Both the position numbers and the translations under genes were made by a program. From positions 1 to 64,000 of the forward strand of contig JAUCBJ010002425.1 in NCBI GenBank assembly GCA_032718475.1: a stretch of 64,000 nt of DNA, in the 5' to 3' direction. Below, piece after piece: positions 22,701 to 34,837 of the stretch. The notes under the pieces are model-generated. The model saw only the letters and a list, made by a program, of their open reading frames with translations. It was not told where the DNA came from and did not search any database. The DNA comes from Nemertoderma westbladi (Eukaryota; Xenacoelomorpha; Nemertodermatida; Nemertodermatidae). Within the stretch, counting starts at the first letter, position 1; the number at the start of each line of letters is the position of its first letter.

Positions 22701-25700
22701 GTGCACTAGGTTTAACACCCCTGTGAGCCGATCTTAAGAGTTAAATATAAAGGTAAGGTGGTAGTCTATTAGATATCATGGATTCCATTCTCTCCCAGTC
22801 AAGCTATATAGCTATTCAACTTAACGCTTCTTCGTAAAGCTTTGAGAGTATTTTATCAAGGTCTGTTAAATTTACGTTATTTGTAAGCCTGCTTATTTAT
22901 TATATTGCTTCACAACCCTAAGTTTCAGTCAAATGGCGTCTGGCTGCTGCATCCACTATCGAAGATGTCGTTGTAATTTCAAGAAATCTAAGTCAAATTT
23001 GAGATCAAAGAGATTACATTGACCTTATATTGGGTATCGCCATATGTCTGGGGTCTTTGAACTGTACATACCCAGCAGCTAAAACGTATCTAAACTTTGC
23101 TCCAGTTATAACCACCGGACTAATTCCATTGTCATTAGCTGGAGACCCCCCGCCAACTCTCTATTATTATTGTCATCAACTGTTGCTTCTCATTGTCCGT
23201 GAAGGGGTTGGCACAGGGCCACAACTGTTACAACCCTAATCCCATTCGCTATTGTTGCAATCCGAGAAGGTATGACGATTTACCGGGCTGTTTAACTAAC
23301 TGGAAATCGGAGGGATTAATTCATGCAGTTAATGAGTGCTGCTTTGTTCGATTAATATACCGGTCGGTACCAGCCGACCGTTCCGTTTCGTTTCAACACC
23401 TTTTCGCCTCCGGTCTCTTCTAATGCCCCTCACAAATATTTAAGAAAAGGAATGTATTTAACATTTCAGTTACAGTGCTTCACCACACCTACGTTAAATT
23501 TAATTTTGAATATAAAAATTCTACAGTTTATAATTTGAATTTACATTTTAATTATATATTTGATATAAGTTTTATTTATTTCAGTTACATTTTAAAACTG
23601 ATTGGTAATTAATGTCTCCATCATCATTGCCTTATATTTTCAATTCATTGCAAATGTATATCTTCAAGCAAGATCTTCACCGGTATGCAATTAACCCAAA
23701 TCCTGATAGCGACAGCCTTCAAAGCATCATTCTGAACTCTATTGCCAGATTTAACTTATTCCCATCCCCAACTCGCTGTCCATCTGTGTATATAGTACCT
23801 ACAGCTACAATACAGATTATATTTTATCAAACTGTGTTGGTCTATAGGGATATTTTAGTTCATTTTATTTTAAAGACTATCTACAGGGCCCAGATAGGGG
23901 GGCTTTCGACGCATAAAAATTCATCCTTCTCCAGGGGAAATTCGACGCAAATAAAAGCTGATTACTCTCAAAAATAAAACTGTAACCTGTTCCATTGTGT
24001 TTATTTTATTGTTTTGGTTAAAATAACGTGCCACTGTAACCTGCTCCTTTCCCTGAATTGAGAATTTAACATTGAGACGGGATATTAATTTGCCAAGATG
24101 GGATTTGCGTCCAGTCCCCCCCCCCCCCCCCCTGTCTCACTGGGCATTAATCGAATTAGTAAAGTTATATATTGCATCTCATTGCGTGAATTTTTCAGGC
24201 TGTATCTTACCGGGATTGGTCGGCCATTTCGTTTCGTGAAACTGCGGTGAAGTCGGATAGACAGATCGCGGAGTCCGTCGGTTGGAATCTTTGGGAGTCG
24301 TTCGTAAAACGTTGTCATGGTAATCTAAATAAATAGCAACAAGTTTAGGTCGCATAGTTACTGGAAATTGTGCAATCTGTGAATCTAACATGAAGCCTGA
24401 TTGTATATAGTAGCGTAATATTATACAAAATGTTATAAACACACTAAGAGAACATAGAAAACGCAAACCACTTAACGAACCACTTTTTTAGCGGGACTTA
24501 TGTAGTTGAAAAAAAATAATCAATATTCTATCCATGGGTATATAACAATAGAATCCAGATTAAGGTCCTTCAAGACCTGTAATATTTATTAATATCAGGT
24601 CATGGTCCCATCACATACGGTATTACTTTACTAACCTGTTCTCGAAAGTTCGCCATTAATTAACTTAAACAGTTCCTCGGTTCGTTCTTGAGAGTTGATT
24701 GACTCAACAATGTATTGGATATAATCGTCGCACATTAAATGAATTAAATGAAACGAACCTAAATATAAACAAAAGTAAAATTAAAATGGTAGACATGCAG
24801 AAATATAATAACAATCATTGTGATTTATATATTTTATACTTCTTATTTTAATTTGAAATTTAACGAATAATAACTTACCAAAACTCGCGGCTCCTTGGAG
24901 AGTTAGATCGCGTATAATTCTCGTCCCGAAACAAGACCATATGAGTAGGAACTGTCTAGTAATGTGTCTGCACCTGTTGGGTGTTTCGTAACTGGGGTCC
25001 TTCACACATCTCTGCACCATTGAGTCCATCCATTCTATATAAGCGTCCATGGAACCTTTGCTTTGGAGAATATCCTCAAACTCATTGCACACTGTAAGGA
25101 ACACAAATTGTTAGTTCAATTATTCCTGATATATTTTACGAACTTGAATGTACCTTTAAGGGCTGAAACTCTTAATCGCATAAAAGCTTTAAATATAACA
25201 GAGATGAGGCTACTGTAGCATGCATAATATAAATTCACACGTACTTAACGCGCTCCAAATAAAATTATACCATATTATTATCATTTTGAAATTAAAGTTT
25301 CACTAACATTGTGATTGGCAAATTGTTAGATTATGAAATTATTAAATTTAATGAGATCAAATAGTATGAAAATTTTCACTATTAAAGAGCCTCGTTTCTT
25401 TATGTAAATTTCCTTCAGTGCTCGAGTGGTTCATATCGCCGAAAAGTGATTGTTTTCATGGAAAGGTTTTAATAGTTATTAAATCTGTCAACATAAATTA
25501 TTTTAAATTTAAAATTAGTTGAAGAAGATGGGTATAATACTTACATGCAATAAGTAAATCATAGTAATTCTGTTTGCAGCAATCCATACTGTATAAAGTC
25601 TGTCTGATTATTGAATTTAAATCGATTGTCTGCCAATCATCCAACATCTTTGAGGTCATATCATTGGAACCGATTACCGTTTTCGAAGCTTGGCACAAGT

Positions 25701-28622
25701 GATTCAGGGAGAGTTGTCGCTTGAGAACTTGAGAGAAACGATGGGCCACTGCGCGAAATACGATAAAATTATAAAATAAAATAAAGTTATATTATTTAAG
25801 TAATAAATAAACTCCGAAGGAGAAAAATAAAAAAAATAGCCAGTGATACCTTACACATAGGTAGTTCTCACATACAAGTACAAAATCAAATCAAAATCAA
25901 ATCAAACAAATCTTTGACATGATCTGATCATATATATAAATGAGAAAGCTGGAGGAAATGTGTATAATATAAATAAGCTTACAATCAAATTTCATAACTC
26001 GTAGATCGTTGGGTAATCCCTCCATTGATATATCCAGCCAGGAGTTCATAGAGGATGCGAAACCTTTAATTACTTGAATCAGGCTCTCGGGTAAGGGCTG
26101 CATGATATTGGGCATGAGTACGCCACATATAGCCTGAAAGAACAATAGCAAACGACAATAAGTACGCCACAAGTGCGCTACATATCTTGAAACAACAATA
26201 ACAAGTGGATAAAAGTACACACATACATTAAACAGCAAACTACAGAATATAAGGATGCAACATTCACTGTAATAGGCAAGAGGAACGCGGTACAGTAACA
26301 GAGATGCGTCACAGACAAGCATTTAATTAAAGACCACGATAGTGAAATTATAAAATTAATATACCAGTAACTTCACATTACCTTGTAGAGAATAGAATCA
26401 CAGATGCCCACTAAATGAACAATGATTGGTTTGTGAATAATAGAGTTTACATGGGGCGGCATTCCTTGCCAGAAGTGTAGCAGGAAGTTGTGGACATCGT
26501 CGAAGTTAGCTCGGATAACGGTGTCCAATATCCTCTGACAATGGGTCCGGTACATCATCATAAAGGTGACAACCTAATAAATATTGAATTATTAATTATT
26601 TAATTGGCGACGGGTTAAATAAAGGAGACCTGGAACGTCTAAACAAGTCTACAAGTACGATGAGAGTACTATAAGAGAACCTACGATTGTTTCAAATATA
26701 ATATTTATTTATATTATTTATTATTTGGTACAATTTAACCTTTGACCGCGGGACATCTTCTGGTAGTTTTAGTTCCTCTACATTGGGGAACTCAGGTAAA
26801 AGCGTTCCGAGTTTAGATCGAGGCGAGTACGTGATGGTTTGTCGGTGGTTCTCTCGTTTATTCATTTCCATAGCCCTGTAAATATTAAATATAATAGTTA
26901 ATCGCACAAAGATGATAGGTTATTAAAACATTCCGCCATTTCTACCATACCGATGTGTTGTTAACATTGTTGCGCATAGTAACCGAATCTACGCACCCTT
27001 CGTTCCCTCTTTTGGAGTAAATCAACTCGAAATATTTCGAGTTTTCCCGAATCGCTATTCCGTAGTAGTGGTACTTGGATTGGCCTCGTGTTCCCAATCG
27101 CCTTGTGGTCAGTTGGGTAAATTGTTGCCTCATAATCTACAAAAAAATATGCCAGTTATCATGGGCTGATATTGTAAAATTAATGCAACTCATATTAGTC
27201 GGAATGATATATACAAATATATATCTGCGATAAAAGTATTTAAAATATATATGTAAAGAGGACGGAAATTAAATTATGTCGAATCTTAATGTCAATATAA
27301 ATTGAAATTGGATTTTAGAAACACAAAAGTCACATATATTCTACCGATTAGATTACGGATTTTAAATTTTTACCAAATTTCTTAAGGAGGATTTTCGACG
27401 CAATAAAAATACATCCCTAGTTTATTTGGAAGGATTTATTTCTATAGATGCACTGCATTATTAATCATTCAATCATTAAATGATATAACTAAACTGCAGT
27501 AAAAACATACCTTTCCGAAACTGGCAGCATTAACAGGTTGCATGTCTGTTTCTTCGCAATAGTCAAGGTAATGGTAATATAATGTACTTCGCGGAATGCA
27601 AACACCATCGCATAACTCGTAGTTCTGGTCTAACCTGAATACAAAAATAAAATCACAGTGAAATTCGATCACGGAATATACATAGAAGCGCTACAAAGTA
27701 GCTCAAGGATCATATTTCATCCTAAGCATTAATTTAATTTAATTAAATATGACCATAATATAATAACTCGATAACTTGAGTTGAGTTCGTTGTATAGGTT
27801 AGTAATTTAGTAAATTTTTGATTGAATCAAATAACAATGACATATTGGCCCGGTAATGGGGTAATAATTAAGACATAGTTTTTTAATCTATTTTTTTGTC
27901 GAATTCTACGGTCCAAAAAACTGTAAACCAAACCCATGCAAATGAATCGATTTGACGATAATGATATTAAAAATGTTATTTGTGTTTAATGATAGCTATA
28001 AACCTTACCATTCCAAGGTTAGTGGCGTCGAATGCGGAATGGCTCCGTGCTGTTTTAAACGATTAATTCTCATTTCATCTAAAAAAAATAATAGGAAAAA
28101 ATTACATGTCGGAAGTCATTGCAAGAACCCTCGGTACGAAATAAATTCTGCTGAACTGACAGACATATTTCTACATTCTACCCCGAACCGACCCACTGCT
28201 AATTCCACTTACTGTCCGTACTTCTACCGAACCGACCCAATTTGACTGACTGTCTCTATTTCATACTTTTTACATACCCAACTCTAGATCGTAGTCGTTA
28301 GTAGAAGAACTGACTTCTCCGTGACTGATGGAACTGCTAGAATTCTCGTTGGAATGGAGGAGAGTGTGGTGGGTTGGGTAGGAGGAATCAGCTGGACTAC
28401 TGGTTGGTTCGCCAATCAAAGTTAACGTCGTCGGCTCAGGACATTCTGATTCGCTTGAGTCATCCAAACTGGCCGGTCTGCAGTGGGTCGACTCCATCAC
28501 AGTGTTAGAGAATATACCCGTGTCTGGAGGGGTCAACGGACCCAGACAGGTCTGGTTCATTAGACCGGTATGCCTCTCGGCACTTTTCTGATTCCGACTT
28601 AAACACGACTCTATCCATGACT
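19774..28622 (-). CDS. RFX4/6-type winged-helix transcription factor, 13 coding exons, first exon unresolved
   Basis: RFX proteins bind X-box DNA and drive ciliary and developmental genes. Coding exons, 5' to 3': 28622-28278, 28078-28009, 27634-27511, 27136-26946, 26875-26740, 26573-26382, 26133-25983, 25748-25545, 25091-24879, 24758-24636, 24324-24211, 21790-21685, 20026-19774. All internal junctions are AG/GT with consistent phase, giving about 740 residues. ESWIESCL in the first listed exon resembles the RFX4 N terminus. The next exons encode the DNA-binding domain ([45 protein letters not shown]). [17 protein letters not shown] and the extended dimerisation region follow ([73 protein letters not shown]). 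The last exons encode a Tyr/Gln/Asn-rich tail. The first exon must end in one base of a split codon; an ATG at 28759-28761 in an open frame is one weak candidate. RFX4-like by resemblance, but RFX6 or an ancestral 4/6 member is possible. Confidence 0.93.
20391..20404 (+). promoter_or_regulatory. Candidate RFX X-box upstream of the nested gene
   Basis: GTTGTTATGGTAAC fits the X-box pattern RYYNYY-AT-RRNRAC at every position. It lies about 215 bp before the ATG at 20619 of the small plus-strand gene and inside the last intron of the RFX gene. The degenerate pattern occurs by chance in 64 kb, but this site matches the stricter GTTNYYATRRNAAC form. Confidence 0.45.
20619..21284 (+). CDS. Small basic protein nested in the RFX intron
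   Basis: A single-exon ORF of 221 residues on the strand opposite RFX, lying wholly in the intron between the exons at 21685-21790 and 19774-20026. I do not recognise the family. The protein is rich in Arg, Lys, Pro and Tyr, with no signal peptide or membrane segment. Short motifs include [26 protein letters not shown] and [15 protein letters not shown]. An acidic end (FDPIEEL) follows a basic body. Length, sustained codon-like composition and an isolated 666-nt frame in AT-rich intron DNA argue for a real gene. Small basic Pro/Tyr-rich proteins of this kind are common among axonemal or sperm proteins, and the upstream X-box fits that, but the function is unproven. Confidence 0.7.
   Translation: MSLDHPSARMMNHVPRFEDVNSYSVRQSFKQPFRPNSRPNRMTHVIRHPKDYLRKPTYCRNKPTQKFNNPLWYLGYAGKTMAKPTARSTDVVLSEILGADRNKHKYSDAWKLLGEKRPRNRHYKRSPRPQWTGFQENINPKREATKRPPELPHICSPKVKYRRYNTGLPVAVRNYTTDGFESAPTWMCMEPAEKAGDNVSQWQKTRTRIHFTKPFDPIEEL
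21837..21990 (+). repeat. GTGGGGC-family left-end fragment
   Basis: Begins GTGGGGCGAGCCACGAAATT, then GAGCTTAGCATAAGGGTAGG and a GGTCGGTCGGTGTGTCTG stretch, the same order as the left ends at 7683 and 17809. I did not find a matching right end, so this is probably a truncated copy inside the RFX intron. Confidence 0.65.
22118..22693 (-). pseudogene. Degraded LINE reverse-transcriptase fragment
   Basis: Lies in the RFX intron, in the RFX orientation. The upstream piece encodes [20 protein letters not shown] and then [19 protein letters not shown], recognisable as RT palm motif B of non-LTR elements. The downstream piece encodes [20 protein letters not shown] and [20 protein letters not shown], the usual sequence after the active site. 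The expected FADD active-site box is destroyed by a stop and a frame change near 22470. It is 5'-truncated and frameshifted, so dead. Confidence 0.85.
23885..24055 (+). repeat. Dispersed repeat with ATTCATCCxxCTCCAGGGG core
   Basis: The core AAAAATTCATCCTTCTCCAG, followed by GGGAAATTCGACGC and then a TTTATTGTTTTGGTTA segment. Related copies or parts lie at about 27390-27420, 35565-35640 and, on the other strand, 39400-39465; the TTTATTGTTTTGGTT part recurs at 39750, 40650 and 53650-53790. Probably a SINE- or MITE-like family whose ends I cannot define. Confidence 0.6.
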
Positions 28623-29054
28623 CTATCAGAGACAATAATAGAAAATAAGATTGTAGTAAGCCATTTACATACATGTGTGTACGATGTACGTATGCATGCG
28701 TACAGTGCACGCACACAATGATATTGTAAATTGTCACACTTTCAACCATAAACGCAGTCATCGGAATTGCACGTTATGAGTACAACTAAAGCCACGAGCA
28801 CTAGTAGTAACACTACCACTATACGATGAGATTGCTGGTGAAAAACAGCATCGAATTAAACTTTTGTTGTACCAGAATATCTCAAATTTTATAATTATGC
28901 TTTTATAGAGCATGCAAGTATAAAAAGGTTTTTTAGGTGTAGGCCCATCTAATATAAAAAAACAAACCAAAGATATTAAAACGTTGAAAATCCGTGATTT
29001 AGGTTAGTGGTATTATACGTGTAAGTAAGGTCCGTCGCCATGATCTCAACTTCT

Positions 29055-29870
29055 GGATAGTTCTGAAAGAGGACAAATATTACCGAAAGTTATGCGAAGG
29101 TTATCGAAAAGGTTAAAGTAGGGGTGAAAACTATCCCACCTATCCATTCACTGATAGGGGGAACGTTTCGCACTTTCATCGTTCGATAGCATTCATAAAC
29201 AAAATGATGGGGGTTATAATTCACATAATTGCCGTTTAATTTCAAATACCCTTTCGCGAAATATAAATTATCCAATACACTAAGGGGAAGGGCTCTACTA
29301 CTGTACTGCTACAGTGTTATACTTGTTTATTAAACCTGAGCTATGTATTCAGTTACTTAATTACCAGAGGTCCGTACAGCAGTAGGCTACTCTGCGGTCC
29401 CTACCCTGCTACCATCAGACGCAGACCGGCTACCGTGACCGTCTGAACAGTAGACCGCGTGGCGGCGTATTATAGCATTGAGGATGGCCTATACATTACA
29501 AACTCTTATAATATTATTAAAGCGAAATTCGATTCGGTAACTGTAATACTGAACCAGTACCAGTACTGCTGCTGCAGTAGCCCAGCCTAGCACTGTATTA
29601 CTACTGTAGTACAACCCTTACTGCTGTACTGTATCAGTGAATGTATATTTCGCGAAGGTTTATTTTGAATTAAACGGGAATTATTAGAATTAGAGTCCAT
29701 ATCTTTTTTGTTTATGAATACTATCGGAGGCTGAAAGTGCGTAATGTGCCCCTTATCAGTAAATGGATAGCTTTCGCCCCTGTTTTAAGTTTTTCGATAA
29801 CTTTTTCATAACTTTCGGTAACTTTCGTTAGCTTTCGCCTTTCGGTAATTGTCCTCTTTCAGAACTATCC
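29055..29870. mobile_element. Mutator-like non-autonomous element with 9-bp target duplication
   Basis: Ends GGATAGTTCTGAAAGAGGAC and its reverse complement, flanked by the exact 9-bp repeat TCAACTTCT at 29046-29054 and 29871-29879. The inverted arms are long (about 29055-29285 and 29640-29870) and clearly diverged. A 9-bp duplication with long arms is typical of MULEs. There is no transposase; the middle is a short GCAGTA/CAGTAC-rich stretch. It lies just upstream of the first identified RFX exon, so it could overlap the RFX promoter. Confidence 0.85.
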
Positions 29871-29879
29871 TCAACTTCT

Positions 29880-32800
29880 CCAATGAATAAACTCTCGCAG
29901 TCAAAACTAACGGCGTTAAGTACCGTAATGGTACAATTGAGGGATAAATTACATTTATTAATTACACACAATAATATTAATAATGAATTATAAGAAATTC
30001 ATATTCATATAAATCTAGAGGGATCACTGCTATATCGCCGTGGGGATCAGTCCGTTCACAATAACTTTCCAATGAACTTGAGAACATGGCCAAGCTTGGA
30101 GATAGTATATTACGGAAGCCCTGAAGGGCCATGTTGCGCGTTAGAAATGATTGTATATTTTTATGTTTTATTTTTTATTATACGGTTTCAATTTATTGTA
30201 TGCGCGCGACGCTTAGAACCACATGTTGTGTAGGCCTATGTGAAATTAGAGGGAAATTTGAAAGCCATTTAGTATCCATTGTATTATTACTGTACTCCTA
30301 CAGACTGCAGTAGCAGTCTATGGAATACAATAATATTAAGTGTTTAGCTGTTGCCTTTTTTGAATTACCCCTCAATTTTGAATTTCTAAACGTTTTCTAA
30401 ACATAACCAAAGTTTGTTGTTCTACATAACCGCATACAAACAATACAACATACGTAGGTCTAACCGTCGCGCACACAGAAGAACTAGTCAAAAATGAGCA
30501 ATATAACTAACCTGTACTCCAGTATTGATGCCTATAATCTCTAGTGGGCATCTTATAATTGATACAATATGAAGATGATTATCAACTTTAAATAATACAG
30601 AAGTTGGAAGCGAAAACAAAAATAATTTTCAGATTAATCGTAGAACAAAATGTGAGCGTAACGTGTATTGCAAATTGCCCTCATTATCTTCCTCAACGGC
30701 ACTGAGCCATTTCATTGGCTACTGTAGTTGCAAGGAAGCTGTTACTCATTGGCCAAGCGCAGGGCCAATTTGTAATCTTTGTAAGTTAGGCATCCTTTCA
30801 TTCATGGTGTTCACTGTTAATGCAACCTTCTGGTTGTTAGGGAATCTTGGACGTTTCCGTTTACTTTACATTATTCTGATCAGATCAGTGATGGTGACAG
30901 GGAGAGACACCGCAGTAACGTATTAAAATAATTGTAACTATACTTTTGCGAACGTTGCACTTTTCCTTGCATGGTGCTACAGTGGCGAAAGGTACTGATT
31001 ACCGGTACCAGTACTGATGTTGGAGGTACAGCCCACGCCTTATTCCTAAAAGCAGATGGGAAGGAAGTCTCATAAGGAGATTCCAATAATATCAATATCT
31101 TCATTAAATAATACCCTTCGTTCTTCATGAAATATATGTTCTACTTTCCATGAAAATAACTTACGCAATGGAGTAATCTAAATAAATACCTTTTCACTAT
31201 ACACAAAGACTGTATGGTGGATTGGTCTACCCTCCTAAAGTCTAAACAATTTTACTAATAATTTGGCAAAAATGATATTTTGGTATCCTCTGAAAGCTAA
31301 AGACGAATTCTATCGATTACCAATGATTTTATGGATCTGTAACTCACAAATGAAGTGTGCGTGTCTACATGAATATGATGGCGCTGTTTATACCATGTAA
31401 GTTTAGCTTTATGACGTTGGCTCATTTGACCTGAGAATTTTACATATTTTGACATGCATTTTTAAATATATTTATTCTTGCAGCGCTGGATTTTTGTGTA
31501 AAATAATTTTTTTGTTATTGTTTTGAAAAAAATAAGCAACAAAGAGGAATTTAGGTAATATGTTTAACTATCAATTATGTTGGAGCAAAGCTTGTACCCT
31601 AGATATTCTTGTGTGAAAATCTTGGATCGCTACTGCAGTTGAGTATCGCACATAGAGGACCTAGGGCCTACATCGCTTTAGGCCTAAGTAACTTACCTAT
31701 TTCTGGAGGCCGCAAGAAAGGCCCAAACAACCATGTGGTTTCAATTACAGAATTTAATTAGGATTTCTAAACCCTCTTGAAGTATTTTTCCAGTTTTTGA
31801 ATAGACCCATTTAAGGACAGTAACTAAGGTAACTGAGACGCCTAACCTATACACTGGTTGGTACTGAAGCCACTTGTATCTCAGAAACCCTGTGTGAAGT
31901 GGGGCCACCCTTCCCCTACCCTAGCAGCTACCCGCCATCATTCTATTAACAGTCTCCATAACAATGTTTTGCTAGGGTTCACTCCAGAATCCAATTTGCT
32001 CCATTGTGATGGGCCCCGCCTTTGTAAGAGCCAGCAGCTCCGGGGCTGTAACAGCATTTGTTTGCCTGTAAGTGGTCATTAACTATAATAAGAAGCCGGT
32101 ACCCTTTCCAGATCGGTTGGTTTCGGCCAATTATTAACTCACAGGTCTTTAATAGGATAACCCTGTATTTGAGAAAGTTTCGGATTTCCTTAGCAGCAAA
32201 AGTTACAAAGGTGGAAATTATATGAATAGCTGTATCTGTAACATTTTGTAATGCGATTTATCCTTTATAAGTATAAGTAAAGTACATCACCACGTCCACG
32301 TAATTTGTATTGCTCAAAACCCATGACAAAGAAAGCGCTCTCATCGGCACTTTCTTTTTGTTTTTCCGGCGTTTGTAATCTCGACTTTGCAAAACTTAGG
32401 AGGAACACATCAAATTGGCTGGACTGGTTTCTACACCTAAACATTCGATCAAGTTGGTTTCCTTGGATTTGTAAACTCTTCAGACGACTTTGCAAGTCTT
32501 TGAAAAAACAAAAAATCACCAAACACCATTTAGGTGAGCATTTTGGTTAAGTATATATTATTTTAACATCACAATCCGCATCTGGGGCATCAAACTTGTT
32601 GTTTCGAATGTGACACATGAAGCATCTTTTTACAGGAAATAGCGAGCGACATCGCAATGGCATGATAGATACAGTACAGTAGTTAGCATTGGAGGTGTAC
32701 GACTTTGTGGTGGCACCTGTGCTTTTATACGATTAAACGACTTTACTGCACATCGTGTAATTATTAAAGTAGCTATGCGTCATCTGTTTCGCAGAAAGCA

Positions 32801-33974
32801 GGATTTACCATCAGGTGATCCAGTGTAATCACTGCGTTGCGTGTAGGTGTTAGTTACAACGCTAAGGGCCATTCAACGATTAAACGATTTTTCTTAATAT
32901 CAAGTGGTACCATTTGACAGTGGGGGTTCCAGGTTAGTACAGTAGTAGTGGGATTAAAGGGAGAGCTAAGCTAAACTCCATTGCTGCAGTGATGGTGGCA
33001 TGTGTGGAACAGCCAGAAAATCTATTTTTGATGAAAGAGTGTTAGCGGACATTATTCCATTGGAGATGGAGAGTATTCACTCTTAAATTTTAAAATAAAT
33101 ATTACAGAGTAAGTACTGTAGTTATTATTGAATAATTAATTGGTTTATTATTATTATATCTACTACTGTATCAGGAACCTTTCACTTACTAATAATTAAT
33201 TGTTACTCATTATTGTATTTCATGGGGCGCAATATTATTTCACACTGTAAAATTAAGTTGATATCGTACTTGCTTTCAGTGACTTTGACGATAAATAGAT
33301 AATCGTGTCTGAGAAAGTAAATCCCCGCTAGGTATCGTCGTACGGGACCGAAATATGTTACTTAATTAATCGTTTTTGTTTTTGTATCAGTTACTTAGAT
33401 GAAGGGCTGTTAGTCTCACTCAGTATGGTACCGCCACTTTGTTCTAATGTAACATTTATTAGTATTCGCTGCTGGTGCAATTCCGATGTGTCACAGCGAC
33501 ACAGCGGTAACGAGGAGGAGTCATATTAAACACCCGCCATCAGGTTTTAGTAGATTTGGCACTTCGTGTAAAATATTAGGATATATATAAGCAATATATT
33601 TGAAACTATGTAGATCGGAATGTTGGCAGAGCAAAGCTTCCGAGTGGTGCAAGTCTCTAGCAAAACACGGACAGGCAGATAAACTGTACAAGTGCGAAGT
33701 GGGTACATACTCTACAGTATTAAAGAGAAATCACTACTACAATGGTGTTGATGGCATCAGGGTTAGTTAGATTTAGTAACACTTTCGACTTTGGTGCCAA
33801 TTTTCCAGAAACTGTAGGCTACATACATTTTAGTTATTCCACTATTGACAATCTTTATTGTCTTAGTATAGAGAGGGTACAGTATGGTCAATCTTGCCGT
33901 TACTGGGTAAAAGGTTTTAATGTACTGTACCTCCCGTGATGATGTTGTTACCTAACATATTGATGTCTCACGCT
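29880..33974. other. Long stretch without recognisable genes
   Basis: About 4.1 kb. Short ORFs such as 30663-30926, 31858-32082 and 32305-32550 show no domain, no coding-like conservation and no splice context I can defend. No tandem array stands out. It may contain UTRs or old repeats. Confidence 0.5.
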
Positions 33975-34110
33975 GTGGGGCGAGCCACGAAGTCAGCGAT
34001 CCCTTAACATAGTCAAAGTCTAATTTTTGATCGCTAATAACTCAGTCATTCTTTTGCTGAAATTAAACCAAACTTGGTACGTATGTATGTACTAACAGTA
34101 GTCCGTCAAA
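33975..34110 (+). repeat. GTGGGGC-family left-end fragment
   Basis: GTGGGGCGAGCCACGAAGTC, then GCTAATAACTCAGTCATTC and CCAAACTTGGTACGTATG, the same order of blocks as at 7683. A right end was not found. The downstream 34110-34798 shows only simple TGTACTG-type and AAT repeats. Confidence 0.65.
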
Positions 34111-34798
34111 AGCTTAGAAAGAATCGGAAGTTTGGTCAAAAATCAGACAGTCTGTCAGTCGCTACCAGTAGTTTTTCAAATTACGACGACAGACAACTCG
34201 CCTGTCTGACAGCGCAACAGCTCCTATATGCTGATAGTAGGCTCTTGTAGCGCCATAGCTTTTACCGTTACATAAAGCAAATGTCAATAGTGCCTAGCAA
34301 CCAGTCCAGCTTTGAGTTGAGATACAAATTGGCAATAATACAGGCATTGCTCGGACATTTTGAAAATAATTTTTGTACTGAAGTAGATTTTTCTTAACTT
34401 TCCGATTTGGACTGTGTTTGACCCAACTGGTTATATTTGGAATGTGTTTGAATGTATGCAAAATAATAATAATAATAATACAAAAATTGCCGAGTCGTTA
34501 TTAATTAAGGAAGCGACTTCCCCCTTACTTAATAAATAGTCTGAGTTGGGGGATATATTGCAACTTTGGTATTAAATATCGGCGGGAAATGTAAATTTAA
34601 CTTTCTGTGCTTTATTAAATACAGTTTTTCACTAAATAAAATACAAATTCTGTACTGCACTGTGTGTATTGTGTACTGTGTGTACTGTATTGTACTGTAC
34701 TGTAATGTATGTAGCCTACAAATTCCAATTATTTTCCTCTGTTTAAAGGCTTATCGCTTAAACTGTGTTACAGTATTCATTTAGATTTAGATTAATTT

Positions 34799-34837
34799 AC
34801 ACCTGATGATGAATTACATATTCGAAACGCGTTGTGT
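34799..34837 (+). ncRNA. Hammerhead-ribozyme-like motif (degenerate)
   Basis: Contains the conserved box CTGATGA (34803-34809), a GAAT/ATTC stem II (34811-34814 with 34820-34823), GAAA (34824-34827) and the self-complementary ACGCGT stem III (34827-34832). Stem I is ACAC/GTGT (34799-34802 with 34834-34837). The nucleotide before the cleavage point is T34833 (a GUU triplet). An extra T at 34810 bulges between the core and stem II, so activity is doubtful. The same CTGATGA...GAAACGCGT layout occurs at 59750-59792. Confidence 0.5.

Noticed and set aside
23030-23977. ORFs of 69-121 codons in the RFX intron
   Set aside because: No domain or splice support; composition is that of repeat and AT-rich intron DNA.
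28623-28761. Upstream in-frame extension from the ATG at 28761 as the RFX N terminus
   Set aside because: The extra peptide comes from a low-complexity GTACG/CATGC stretch and bypasses a good splice acceptor at 28623-28624; kept only as a weak candidate.
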